NCBI GenBank assembly: GCA_020744425.1
Contig: JAGMUV010000019.1
Span: forward strand, 1,364,001 to 1,428,000
Source: Dactylonectria macrodidyma
Lineage: Eukaryota > Ascomycota > Sordariomycetes > Hypocreales > Nectriaceae
Length of the DNA: 64,000 nt
Direction: 5' to 3'
Shown one piece after another: positions 10,696 through 23,800 of this stretch. The translations under genes were made by a program, and so were the position numbers. The notes under the pieces are model-generated. The model was given only the letters and a program-made list of their open reading frames with translations. It was not told the DNA's origin and searched no databases. Each line of letters starts with the position of its first letter. Within the stretch, counting starts at the first letter, position 1.

Positions 10696-12088
10696 AGTGA
10701 GAATCACCTCGCGGTGACGTTTGTTGACACGGGTTTACAAGGCGACACGAGTCCGAATCATCGTGGTAGTAGAACACACACCTAGCCACAGTGCCGTCCT
10801 TCTGTAAGAAGAAGCTTGCAACTGCCAAAGTTTGCCGGTGATGAGCAGCTGGAAGGAGCGTACCTTCAAGGCCACGAAGTGACAGGAACGAGCAAAGCAC
10901 GCAAAGAAGGTGCCGCCGCCCAGTGCTAAGGTACCGAGACCACAACTATTCGCAGAGCCCACTCCGACGGGATCAGATCCTAGGCGAATCTATCTTACCG
11001 GACTAGGCCAATCAATCACTGCAAAGATCCGCTCGTCTTCTGTTCCACTCCAGTGAAAAACAACCAGCCCGCCTAATCGGGGAGCACAATAGCGACACTT
11101 ACAACTGGGTAGGCACCGAGTGGGTATGAACAGACATGACATAGCTTAGGACTCCACATCATCCGCCCGTCGCCAAACCCCAAGCATCCCTCGTGCAACA
11201 GGATGATAGGTTCTAGGCATAAGACAGTTTTCAAATTCACATTCACGCAGTGCGAGTAACGTTTGACAGGACACGTGATTATTCAAGCAAACACTAATCA
11301 TCTATACACGAGCGAACGGGCCAGCCTCCATCGACGGTTCGCAGCGCCGAGTGGCATAGTCCCTAGGCTTCTGGCCGCATCCCGTGCATGCCACTTCCCT
11401 AAATCATGGCCATAAACGAGCAATCTGTATATCGAACAAGGTATCTGAGAGAAGAAAGACGCAGCAGATCAAGATGTAAAGAAAATAGAAGGAGAGAGAA
11501 AGGACGAAAGGAGAGAAGATCGAGCCATCGGAAAGCAAACCGGTGGGAGAGAGCTGCCAATATTAAAAAAAGAAACCAAATAGGTGCCGCATATTGAACA
11601 GAGAAAGCAGAAGGAAACACCATCATGGACCAGCCAATCATCCTGCCAATTGCAGTCATTAGCCTGCGCTGCCTTTGCGCATAGATCCAATTCCCTCTGC
11701 CCGGAGCGCAAACCCATGCGAAACCCCGGTATACCATTCCCTGCCCCTCCGATTAATGCCGGTGACCCCAAAAACCATGCCAAACAGTGAAGTGCACAAA
11801 TGTCCACAGTAAGCCAATAAAAACCAACAATAAACACAGACAGCGCGATCGCCCGCCCTGCCTCGGGCATCGCAAAGGAGAAAATGAGATGAAACTCAAG
11901 GAAACACAGTAAGGAGAAAAGAGATGAGTCCAACTCCCTCCCAAAGCCTTTTCGCGCCGGAAGACATAACGACGAGCTAGGAGATGAAAGCCATGAAGCA
12001 GAGAGGTATATGCTAAGGAGAAAAGGAAAATCCCAACCCAGCCCGGAGGCGTACAAAGGAAATGTCGTTTCAATCATGGCCGATTAAA
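10696..12088. other. Intergenic region, GH16 promoter and C2H2 gene 3' flank
   Basis: 1.4 kb between the GH16 start and the C2H2 gene stop, both minus-strand. Reading frames in 11399-12077 encode aromatic, Ser/Leu-rich nonsense with no family resemblance; on the plus strand the same stretch is A/G-rich. Probably 3' UTR plus promoter. No RNA gene was recognised. Confidence 0.55.
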
Positions 12089-14695
12089 TTAATACACGCT
12101 GTCCTCGTCTGCCCCCTGCGATGTCATCGAGGGTGTAGAGACATTCGAGGAAGCCTCAGGGTCGTCGACATAGCCGATGAGGGCCTGAGAATGGAGCTTG
12201 AAGGACTCGCCCATGAGTCTTGTAATGCTATTAATATGTTAGTCCAAGAACACGATCAAGTGGCATATTTGGTAGAGTGACTTACCCCCATACTACAACT
12301 TCGTCGAGCATCGAACCCCATAGTCGGGCGACAACGGAGCTGAGCTGCGACATGTAGTTCTCGTCCAAATCCTTGACAAACAGCTGGCGGACCTTGTTGT
12401 ACATGGCTAGTTCCTCCTGGGTCGCGGGCTCCTCGTCATGTTCCAGACGATACAGCCACAACGATAGGACGATCATCAGATCCATCCCGCAGAGCGGATG
12501 CTCCACGCTCCAGTTGGTGGGCGATGTACGAGCGACCCAACGGACACCTTGCAAGACAGCAGTCTCGATGCAGTTGTAGCACTCTTCAATGACCTTGATC
12601 ATCTCACTCGAGCGCTTTACGCGATCTCGAGCATTTGACATAGCAGCCGCAACCTCGTAGGGATCGTGGTAGCGCATCGCTTCCTGCACCGCCTTGAGGT
12701 CCACCTCGAGGCGAGTACGGGCATTTCGGTACATGGCCTTAGCATTGAAGAGAAGCGGGTGGCCCTTGTGGGGGGCACTGAGAGGAACCACAACAGCCTC
12801 AGGCTCACACAGCTCGAGAGACTTCTCCCAAGTCTCCAATGCGAGTCGTAGCTTGTACTCAGTGACGACGTCCTGCAGAGCCTCGGGGCTACGCTTGTGG
12901 TACCACACCTCAAGGAAGAGAGCGTTGATCATGACACGCGCCGCAAAAGCACTGTATCGAAGGGTCTCGCCTTGGAAGAGATTGTCGTGGGCTTCCATAA
13001 ACGTCACAGCAGCGGAGCCCTTAAGTTGCTCGTGCCAGGTGGTCTCGTCAGACACTTGAAGGTTCCACAATGCTTCAGTAGAGGGTAGCTGAAGATCCTC
13101 GAACTCGTTGAAGCTGATGGCTGGGGTATGGTTGTATGTCATTGTAAGCAGGCCAAAGAAGATGTAGACTGCGTAATAAGTACGTCGGCAACCCTCATCC
13201 TCAACCCACTCGGAGCGGGTAGGCTTGGCAGTTCCACGGGCCTCCTGGCGAAGCTTGAGCTCATATCGATTACCAGCAACCATGTTGGCGAGTAGACTCT
13301 TGATCGAACACGCCCATTCGAGGCCCTTGGGGTCTCCGCTCCAGCTGGCGAAGATCATATTGAGAAGAGAGCTTTGCATTGTCCAGAGAGGACATTTGCG
13401 AGAACTGAAGTTCTCCTTGTTCTGAAGGAACTGGTTGACAAGGACCTTGGAGCCAATATGGAGCATGTAGGCCTGGTCCTGGTCGAAGGCATAAAGAGCA
13501 CCAATGCTCAGGACCGCCAGGAGAAGGGGAGGCGAAACCTTAGTGGCGTTGAATGAAGCCGGGTGCAAGAAAGGTAGATGGTGGTGAAAGAGCCCGAAGT
13601 AAGTTGACAGGTAGCGATTGAGGGAGCCTAGACCTGGGAGACGGAAGCCGTCGGGAATGGCGTGCTCGCTGTCGTTGCTGCGGATATGGTCCAGGATGGC
13701 ATTGCGCTCGTCATCGCTAGAAACCTGGGGGGCCTTGAAGCCAGCTTGAGAAGACTCAGCGTTCCAGGGACTGGGAGGCATCGATGTCCCAGCGGCAGAG
13801 GTAGGCAATGAGTTGATCATAGACTGGAGAGCAGGCACGAGGCCGTTGCAACTCTGGCCGCCGATGGGAGCAAGCTGGTTGGAATGGGGTTGCAACGTGC
13901 TGCCGCTGGCAAAGGATTGTTGAGACTCAAATGATCCTGAGGCACTGGAGGTGATGGAATGCGCCTTGGGCTCGGTCACCGACTGAGGCATGAAGCCCTC
14001 CCACTGGACTTGGGGTAGAGCGATGGCACCGGATGGGTACGTCACGGTCGACTCCATGATGGAAGAGCTGTGGGGGGAGTATGCCATGGACGGACTGCCC
14101 TCGTAAGAGCTCTCGTCACCACGCATAGCAGCAGTGGCCTTGTGATGAAGATCAGCTACGAGCATGGCAGCAGCTTCCACGTCAAAGATTCCATCGTTAC
14201 CGGCTTCCATCTGCTCCAAGGTTGAGGTGTCGATAGCGATGGCAGACTTGGAAGGGGCGTTGATGGCGCGGGTCTTGGGACCGGCCCGGCGCTTGCCATC
14301 ACTGTGGAGAGGAATACCACCATCCTTGGCATGGACGGTACGGTCATGTCTGAGGAGAAGATCGCGACGCACAAAGGTACTTCTACACTTCATGCACTTA
14401 AAGGGACGTTCCTTGGTGTCTGGGAGATGGTCAGCTGATTCCTGAGGGAATAGAACGTGTGAGGGGTCGTGGGGTGATGATGGGATTGAGAGGTACCAGT
14501 GAGGGGATGGGTGGATGGATGGATGGATGGGTGTCACGTACGTGATCGCTCGTGTCGACTTCGGTGTTCGCTTCTGCTAAAGGCCCGGTTGCAGAACTGG
14601 CACTTGTATTTGCGCTCGGGTGCCAGTGAGGCCTTTCGAGAGGACGATGTCGAGGCCGCGGGGGGCGGGAGGACTGCGACGCTTGCGCCAGGCAT
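12089..14695 (-). CDS. C2H2 zinc-finger transcription factor with fungal_trans domain
   Basis: Exons 14695-14542, 14419-12286 and 12227-12089 give 808 residues. Two adjacent C2H2 fingers lie near the N-terminus: C32-x2-C35-x12-H48-x3-H52, then C60-x2-C63-x12-H76-x4-H81. The linker TKERPFKC is completed only by splicing (TCA C joined to AC ACC AAG, giving SHTKERP). A Ser/Pro/Gln-rich middle precedes the fungal-specific transcription factor domain (around LSTYFGLFHHHLPFLHPASF, later KNENFS-like and DEGCRRTYYAVYIFFGLL). The last exon adds ITRLMGESFKLHSQ and ends SMTSQGADEDSVY. The architecture, two fingers plus fungal_trans, is shared with AmdX/Klf1-like regulators; orthology was not established. 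The leader is probably long: the upstream several hundred bases on this strand are strongly pyrimidine-rich. Confidence 0.92.
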
Positions 14696-17600
14696 CTTGA
14701 TGGCCAAGTCGCGTTTCCAGATGGTGGGTTGGCGACGAGGGTGGCAGCAAGTTGATGCTGGAAAAACGGGCAATTAGGCTGTGGCCCGAAAGCACGATGG
14801 TTGAATATCGTGTGGCTCGTAGGCTCTTGCAATCTCTCTCGCTCTCGCTCTCGACTCCTAGCTCCTCGCTCGCGCGCGCTCCCGTGGGATTTAAAGGGTG
14901 TCTGCGGTGGACTTGATCGTGTTTATGGTCATTGGAGATAGTTGTATGCTGGTCATGGAAAGTTGGCTGGAAGGTTTGATGAGGACAGAGGCTCTTGGTG
15001 AAAGGCCTCGACGACAGAGCGTACCGGTGGGTGAATGGGTGATTGGGCGGGTGGTGAGGGGTGGGATGGTCGCGAAAGGAACGGTTAACGGATGGGGAGG
15101 GATGGAGGGAAATAAAAGCGAGGAGACGTAGAAGAGTAGAGGGGCGGGAGGGGAGGGAAATCCGGAGGGGGGGAATGACCCGGGACTATGGGGGGGGCAC
15201 TTATTTTCTGGGTGGGGAGGGGGGAGGGGAAACAGCAGAACAGACGGAGCGAGGGAGGGAAGGAGCGACAGGAGGGAGGGAAAAGGAAAGAGGAAGGGAG
15301 GGGTGGCTGAGAGAGTCACTGGGGCTGGTATCCCGGGGGGGGCGCAAGCCGTACTTGCCTTTGGGTGAAGTACGTACTCAGTCTTGGTCTCAAAAAGTGG
15401 TCCTGTCTGGGCACTCCATCGTGCCAGCGAAGCAGACGCAACCTCTTCAGCGCACCGGGCACAGGGCACAGGGCACTCGCCTGGCACCAGCGCCGGTACG
15501 GACAGGGAGGGAAGGTGAGGGATGGGGGAACAGGGCCGCTGCACAGCGCATTGAGCACAGCACTGCACAGCACAACGCTATGCATCAGCGCCGGAGCGGA
15601 ACGCAACGCGTTGGGTAGAAGGTGCTGGCCACTGACACAACAGCGGGGCCTCACTCTCTGGAGGGGGCCGAGGGGCACCTGAGGGGGCACCAGTGCCGGA
15701 CCCCTCTAAACCCCCCTACGACCTAGACTGTTTACGGTGGTAGTGACCAGCGCCTGGGCGAGGCGGACGAGGGTGGACGAGGGTCGTAGGTGAAAATTCT
15801 GTCAGGAGAACCTGGCCAACGCCCCTCACTAAAATCAGCGCTGGCCGTTGGCCGAGACACGACTGCTGGCTCGCCAGGTTCCCCTCGGCGCTGACTTGGG
15901 CGGCCGGCTACTTACTACGTACGTACAAGCACACACGGTACCCGACCCAACTTGGTTCCTGCAGCCCTGGTCCGCCAATTTTTGCTTTCCGAGTCCCCTA
16001 AGTGGGCACGTAATGGAGGCGATGCCGCAATGGGGGCCAGTTTTGCTTGTTTTTGCAGGGCCTAAGGCACAATGCTGGGCCGCCCCACGGGAAGACCATC
16101 GGTCAAGACACCGTTCGTCAGTCGGTGATGGAGTCGGTGTCTTTGAAATGTCGGGGTCAATGTCGGTGTCGAGAGGACTGAGATAACGGTGAACAGGAGC
16201 AGTACCTGGCGGCAACCTCTCACTCCACCCGCAATACATCAAGACCGTCTCGCTGGCTGGCGGTTTAATGCTCATGGCCCACCAAGCCCACTGTCCGCAG
16301 TCCAGTCCACAGGCTGTGGAACGAGGAAACGGGGCTAAACAGGACTTTTCTATCAAGTCTATTCAAGGAAACATGGAGGCACTTGCTTTGGGATAAGGGG
16401 ACAGGGAGGGCGAACAGCACGCAGCGAGCAGGGGCCAAAGAGGATAGGGTACACAAGAACACCGGAGAGGCAAACGAGACGGCCACTCAACATGGCCACC
16501 GTGGCGGCGCGACGAGACAGAAGTATCGATGTGCTACCGGGCTAGCCCAGCCTCGCACCTCAGGCAGCCCATGGCAGCCGAGCGTCGCCAGCTTTACCGG
16601 GAAACAAGATGAATTCATCATAGGCTGGCCTGGCGGGGAAGCTCAGCAGCTCCCGTGGGAGCTGGGAGCTCTGCTTTCACCAGCTCAGATCTAGTATAGC
16701 GCCATCCTACCGGCGCCTGTCAAGAGATCCCGTTTCCAGCACACCGGCGCCCTGTGTCCCGCGGTCCGCCAGACCCAAATCTCCCAAACCGAGAGAGGAT
16801 GGTGGTGGCCAGCTGGAGCAGCTCGTGTTACCCTGCTTCCCCGGCGCTGCCCCATCCAACTAAACACGACCACCCACCGCACTGTACGCGAGTGCGCGTC
16901 ACGACCAGTCACGCACGGTGCTATCCACACCTCAACACGGCTTGCCGCTTGGACAGTTTCTGGGACAAGCAATCTCTTGTGGTTGGGACTTAATTTCATC
17001 GAATTCCTTTTTTATATCTTCTGGTGTATCAGAACTTTCAGAAGGACGTGCAACCTCTCATCTGCCGTGGTCGCCGGAGTTTGATTCCTGCCTATAGCAG
17101 AGTCCGTGGCATCCATGTCTCCGTTCTGGAACAACAACACCGTGAAGCCAAAGCAATAACGGTGGGAGTCATGTCCGAAGATGAAGGACTGACTATTCAT
17201 TTCCTTTCCCTGCCACACAGGTATTGTTCACAAGGGGACGCCGATGGGCGTCTTGCACAGTGCACATCTCCACCCCTCAGTGACCGCAACCTAGGCAATG
17301 TGTTCGTCTGCTCGATGCATCAACCTACTCCATCGCAGCCAAGATACAATGGGCGATTCGCATGTGCTCGAAGGCAAGCCCCCAGGATGGTCGCTGGTCC
17401 AGGTGCATATGAGCCTGCATGACAGAAGTGGACTCCCTGAGCCACCAGCAGTCGTCCTGCGGCCACAGGTCGCTTCGCAATCGCTGGTGGAAATCCAGTT
17501 ACCGAGATCGACAGTAGCCTGAGGAGCCGGACATTCCAAGAAAGACAAGCAACAATCTCCTTGGTCAATCCTCGCTGATGATGTTCAGGAATACACGAGA

Positions 17601-20600
17601 TGAGGACATGTTGAAAGACGGGTTGAGGGCGTGGGATCCACGTCCGTACCCACACGAGCTGGGAGGAAGAAGAAAATAAATAGACGAAGTATTCAAGCGG
17701 CGCCCACTAACCATCAACCGGGAGTTTCCAGAGAGGAATCATTGTTGTTTAGGATCCGAGCTAGAAGGGTTCATCTCTCGTGGAAAGAATGGGAACCCAC
17801 CAACTGAAGCCCCTCCGCCTCGTCCGGATCTGCAACCTATTTGTCCTTTGCCCTGTAGGTACCCCGCAACGGTCGGACGGCACTGGCGCCCGAACGGATC
17901 CATCAGCCAGAACCCACTCGTGAGAGATGGAGGGGACGGGAAGAGAGAGGGACCAGAGGAGACGAGGCTATCTAGATGAATGGCCGAGGGTCAAAGCGGT
18001 TGCGCACATTAAACAAGAGATATCTGACATAGATCTAGATTCCCAAAGCGTATGCGACTATTCCAGTGTGAAGGACCATCTCGCGCCACCAAAAAAAAAC
18101 AGAGTGCAAACCTACTGCGTGGAAGGGTCGGTGTGTGTGCGCTTTGTATCCGGTAGCGTCTAACTAGGCTCGCGTCGCTGTCTTGGGAGATCCACGCCGG
18201 TGGGCTACTACGTAGCCCATCGCGATGGTATGGCGGACGGGTCCGCGGCACAGTCCCGGAGTAGGGAGCCATGGTTTGGGGCGGGCTCCACGTGGTGTCA
18301 AGACGATGGGGTGGGGGAGTGCATGAGTGCGTGCGGACCGCCCCAAAGCACTCAATCCGTCCGCTTATGCTCCGGCCGTTGTTGACACAGTTCCTCAACG
18401 CCTGCAGGGCTGCTTGTTGATTCTCTGCTCAAGCTGCCTCCTCGCCATCGTACCCGTCACCGTACCCCTCTCACGGCTTGGATGAGAGGGGAGGAGGCGG
18501 TGGGAAAAGGTTGTGGGCCCGAATCAGATTCGGTTTGACACATGCCGGCCGGACTGCTTTCCCAGCGGCCCAGCCTGTCTCTGCTGGCATGTTCCCCGTC
18601 CCTCCGATCCGATGTGATAGTATCCCAACTGGATCGCAAACCTCCCTGACCAGCGGCAAAGGCTAGGCCGCCGAGCCAAGCACGAAGTGGGCAGATGTGT
18701 CGTCAAAGTGGCAGCTGAAGTTGGGGAGGGGAAACGGCGGCAGTGTGGGTGTGGTGGCTGATGGGCGACCAGAACCTATGGGGGGGCCTGCATCACGCCG
18801 GACACTCACTCGCATCACTCACATCGCCTGGGGCAGATCGGTCCAGGAGGGAGTCGGATCAAGACGGGGGCTCCTTGGCGAAATTCCGCCTGAGGCACAC
18901 AACCAGTGACAACGACACCCAACGAACGCAGGGTCAGACGAAGTCGTGACTTGTTCATGTCCTTTGAGGTACTAACTGACCGCTATGAGCTGACCCCTCT
19001 TTTCCAGCGGTGAAGTCGATACATGACTAGAGGATAAGGCCCAGGCATGCTAGCGGATCGATAACACCTGGACAAACTGGACAAGCACCTGGGAGCCAGG
19101 ATACCCCTTGTGACATTGCGTGCGTCTGTTGGCATGCTGGCTCGGGCTCTCGGGACAAAGAGCCAACAGTGTCCTACGAGTAAGAACAAATCGGAAGGGG
19201 AGGTGCTTGTGTTTTTTGAGGATGGCTGACGAACTACGAGGGACCAGTCCATGGCTCGATTCATCGCGGGTGATTGTGCACCATAGCAACTAGAAAATGC
19301 CAAGGGACGCACGCATGCACTTTAGTTGAGCACATTCGCTCACCCACGACTCTATGTGAACACAAGCAAGGTACGACATGTCCCACGACCGTCGCAAAAC
19401 GAGCTCAACGAGCTCGACGAGAGGAACGAGAGGAATCCTTGAAGGGGCCGTCAAGAGGAGCCCCCTGGTCTTATTGGCACCGCCCTACTGCAAGCTTCGA
19501 TGTCCCCGTAGTTGAGGAGAATTGAGCTTCTGATCACGTCCTACTCTTCGCAATATGCCCTCCGATGCCCACTCTCCGTCGTCAGGAAGATCAACGTATA
19601 TCCGCAATATTGCCAGGCAGGGCGACTGGGCTGCATTTGACAGGCATCTCCCGAACATGGCACAGAAGTCAAATACTATCAGAGCTCGCTAACATCACAA
19701 TAAAAGGTTCCTGGTGTTAGTTGTCAGCGATATTGTCAGGGGCTCAGAGTGCGACCTTGTTGGTCCTGGGCTCCTGGCTCGTGTCAAAACTGGCCTTCGC
19801 CCAGTCGAGTCAGGCCCATGCTGGTTGTTAGCCAGGTCCAGTGGAGTGCTAAATGTCGGTGATGCTTCTCACCAGTGGGCAGTCCTCATCCCGTCGATTC
19901 GATGGGTCGCATGGGTGTCAGAGTCGGTGTCAGTGTGCCACTGTCGATGGGGACGCGGGCATGCGAGGTACGAGTCAAACCTCTAACGTTACTATGTAGT
20001 CCTCCTATCACGGCCTCGCTAGGGGCGGACTGCGTGCAGTACGGTGCCTGTCCGACTGACACACCTTCAGCCTCCCTTTGTTTCCAAACCACCGCTTTTC
20101 TCAGTCCCATAGCCCGCTGTGAGCGACAACAAACGCGCATCGCTTCAGTGCCCTGCCAACCTGCCCATCCACAGTATTGAATGTATTGAAAACTGAGTAT
20201 CGCGTTCATGCCTCTCTACTGGGCGTTGACTCCTCCTGGCGACTCACCATCGGCAGCAGCATTTACTCCGTCAGACCCCCTTCTGTGTCCTCCAAACCTG
20301 GGCCCCTCCACGACCAGCCCCCCCTCCACGAGTCCAGGGTGCTTTGTTGCTTGGTTTTGCTTAGGTGTGGTGCTTATTAGGTGCCATTCGACCTCGGTCG
20401 CCTGGCCTGACTGGGACGTCTCAGCCAACCCGTTCCCGTCGTCCCCGCTGCTGTCGCCTCCTCCTGGGCTCCTGGGTACGTACTATATGCTCCTACAGCC
20501 CCTCGCCGACTATTCGCGTTGTGGCTGGCCTCTCGCAGCCCTGGCCCCTCCCCCCTTCCCTGGAATCTCTCCTCTCTACATTCTGCTGCCGCTGTCGCTA

Positions 20601-20874
20601 CGAGCGACCAAGCCCTGTGACTGCCAATCTGTGCGAGCCTCTAACCGTGTGCGACCGTGAACCGCCCCCCTCCCCCCCCATACTCGCGACGCCGACGGAG
20701 TCGCAGTGGCATGCTGCTACAGCACAATCGCTCCTGTAACAAGCCGTCATTGTCAGGTTGGCGATACAATCACCACAAGACCGATCCATGCACACGTGCT
20801 GGATTTTGACTTCAGCAATCTGGATACGGCTGCCGCATCCGACCATGTCCTGAGTCCACGGTAGTCGCCGCAAT
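14696..20874. other. 6.2 kb gene-free divergent region, C2H2 regulator/RasGEF
   Basis: No ORF here has recognisable protein character on either strand. The part next to the C2H2 gene (about 14826-15340) is strongly strand-biased: G-rich on plus, so C/T-rich on the transcribed strand, with a CTCTCGCTCTCGCTCTCG run near 14835. The remainder is ordinary-looking sequence with many stops. The size fits extended regulatory DNA and long leaders of two divergent regulatory genes; an unannotated non-coding transcript is possible. I found no tRNA, rRNA or transposon ends. Confidence 0.5.
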
Positions 20875-23800
20875 ATGCTTAGGATACAGACCGCCGCCGT
20901 GCCGCCAAGTATCCACACTTCGCGCACCACCCACGACCCCTCCGCCGACCACCCGTCCGCGCGCATCACGCCTGCCTCACTTCAAGCCTCCGACCCCCAT
21001 CCCTCTTCATCTAGGGTCGATCCCGCCTGGGGACTCATGAACGGCATTGTCGGTACCGCGCCTCCGGGCGCCATGTACGTTCGCGCCCTCTACGACTACG
21101 AGGCCGACGACCGCACCAGTCTCAGCTTCCACGAGGGCGATGTGATCCAGGTCATCACCCAGCTCGAGAGCGGCTGGTGGGATGGTGTAATCAACGGCGT
21201 CCGCGGGTGGTTTCCCAGCAACTACTGCCAGATCATTACCAGTCCCGACGACCTCCCCGACCCTGGCCAGAACGGCCTCGTCCCCCAAGTCGACGACGAC
21301 CCTGAGGACCCCGAGATTTACGACGATAATTATGACCAGGACGACGACTCCGAGGCCGATGGGCCCACCGCCTTGCCTCTCGAGGGCACCGACGGCATCG
21401 AAAATTCGCCGCGCGCTGACTTCTGGATCCCCCAGGCCACACCTGATGGCCGCCTGTTCTACTACAACATGATGACGGGCGATCATAGCATGGAACTGCC
21501 GCTCGAGTCTCCCATCTCTGCCAACGAGACTGGTCCCCGGGACCGCATGAACGTCAACATACCTGATAATACCAGGCCGCCGCCAGAGATGATGGCACGC
21601 GGCTTGACCCAGGACGAGGACGACGAATCACTAACATCTGCTTCCGAAGCTGAGGGAGATTCATCAAGGCTGGCAACTCGCCGCTCGAAGGTATGGCAAA
21701 CTTCTGCTCCGCCGTCTCCTCCCAACCTAGCTCAGTCTGGTCGCTACTCAACCTGGTCGCTAATGTCTACTACAGCCCCGAAACCGCACATCTTTCAGCG
21801 GCGCCTTATCCCCGTCCACGTCGATGGATTCAATTAATGGCGCTTCTCCAATTGGCCGCACCAGGAACGATGTATCACCTAATGGAAATCATTTGGTCCC
21901 TGGCCAGGTGCCAAACATTGCTTCGGCGACCTCCTTCACGAGTACGACCTACAACCTTCCGACCACGGCCACTGTGCCCCGAAGCTTCTTTGATGATGGA
22001 TCCACCCCTTCCCTCAACTGGAGCTTGCTGGTCTCCAATATGAAGCGTGCCATTGACCGATACCGTGAGGCAATAACAAGTAATAGCCGCTCCGAATATG
22101 TCGCAAGGGCTGAAGATATCTCGGATCATCTTCGTCTACTCCTCGCCGCGGGCTCTGGCACCACGGACAATCATTCAGGCCAACCATCCATCATTTCAAC
22201 GAACAAAGCTCTTTATCCTCACTTTCGAGACATGATGTCCAAATTTTCGAAACTTGTCATATCGTCCCACATTGCTGCAGCAGACTGGCCCAATGCCGAG
22301 TCAATACAGAAATGCCTGCAAGAAGCCGATGGAGTCCTCATGGGCGTGTTCAGTTACGTTGAAGTTGCCCGACAACAACGTGGTGAAGAGATTCCTCGCC
22401 TCTTCCCCGGATTTGTTATTGGCAGCACTACCGGTGGAAGCTGGCAGAACAACGGGCTGGGTCCTCGTGATCCCATCACCGCCAACTTCCTCGAGGATGA
22501 GGAGGGCGTAGTAGAGCCTACGGCCATCCTTGACAACAGATTACTAGAACGCCTGGATGAACAGAAGCGCATTCTCGTTTCAAGTATTCGAGAGCTTGAC
22601 AAGAACCTCATCACACCAGACAAGATTGTCACACCGTATCGGCATGAAATGGTTGGAAACAACGTTTGTTTTGCGGGAGGAAAGGTTTTAGAAACATTCA
22701 AACCATGGATCGCCATGATCGAATCGATAGACTTATCCTCGCTCGGAAACAGTTTCCAGACACCTCAACTCGCAGACTTTGGCACAAACAAGCAGAGCCT
22801 CTACGACAATGTATCTGACCTGCTCTTAGGATGTCAGGCTGTTGCTGGTCCCTTGGCGGATGAATGGGCTGAAGTTCGGGGCGAAGCCTTGGAGAACCGC
22901 CTTGACTACGTTCGCCAATGTGCGCGGGCGCTGGAAACTAATTCATCCCAGATCAACTTCTCTTTGCAGCTCCTGTCAGAGCAGGTTCAAATTAACCTGC
23001 AACAGCATCAAGTAGAACAACGACCTCGCGAGGAACAGTTCGCTAGACTTCAGCTACAGAGGGGAGAGACGATGCCTTTTGACCGACCACATCAGCGGAC
23101 TGATTCAAGGACCACTTCGGCGCCAGTGCGGCCTCCATTGATTACTGCACAGTCATTCAGTGAGGGAGACCCTCCACCGGGCAACTTTCGAAAGGGCGAC
23201 TACTCCAAAGTCAAGAAGATCTTTGGCGAAGATCCTTCACCCCAAGCTGGCCTCCCGCCTGTTGAGGATACGCCTGAATTCCTGCGCCTCGACTTTGAGA
23301 ATGACGTGTCCTGGGATGCTAAGACGACGCAACCCACTGTCAAAGGAGGCTCCCTCCTTGCTTTGGTAGAACAGCTTACCCGTCACGACAAGCTTGACTC
23401 AAACTTCAACAATACATTCCTTCTCACCTATCGATCTTTCACTTCAGCCCGGGAGCTCTTCGAGCTCCTCGTTAAGCGATTTGGAATCCAGCCTCCCGAA
23501 GGCCTTAACCAGCCAGAGTTCGAGGCCTGGAGAGATCGAAAGCAGAAACTCATCCGCTTCCGAGTGGTTAACATTCTCAAGAATTGGTTCGATAATTTCT
23601 GGATGGAGGAGTACAACGAGGAATCAAAGCAACTTATCCGCGATGTATACACTTTCGCCCGCGACACTGTTAAGTCGACCGAGACGCCTGGCTCTGCACC
23701 TCTAATGGCAGTCTTGGACCAGAGACTGAGCGGAAAGGAAGCTGGTGCCCGGCGAATGATTCAAACAGTCAACCAGAACACACCGACGCCCATTATGCCC

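Noticed and set aside
14891..15568. 225-residue open frame on the minus strand upstream of the C2H2 gene
   Set aside because: It is Pro/Ser/Leu/Cys-biased because the strand is C/T-rich, has no family resemblance, and overlaps equally long nonsense frames on the plus strand.
17024..17422. 132-residue plus-strand frame in the 6.2 kb gap
   Set aside because: No ordered-looking segment or family motif, no supporting splice continuation, and a similar-length antisense frame covers part of it.
21007..21486. 159-residue minus-strand frame in the RasGEF gene
   Set aside because: It is antisense to the SH3 and acidic region; its valine/glycine-rich sequence is a shadow of GAC/GAG codons.
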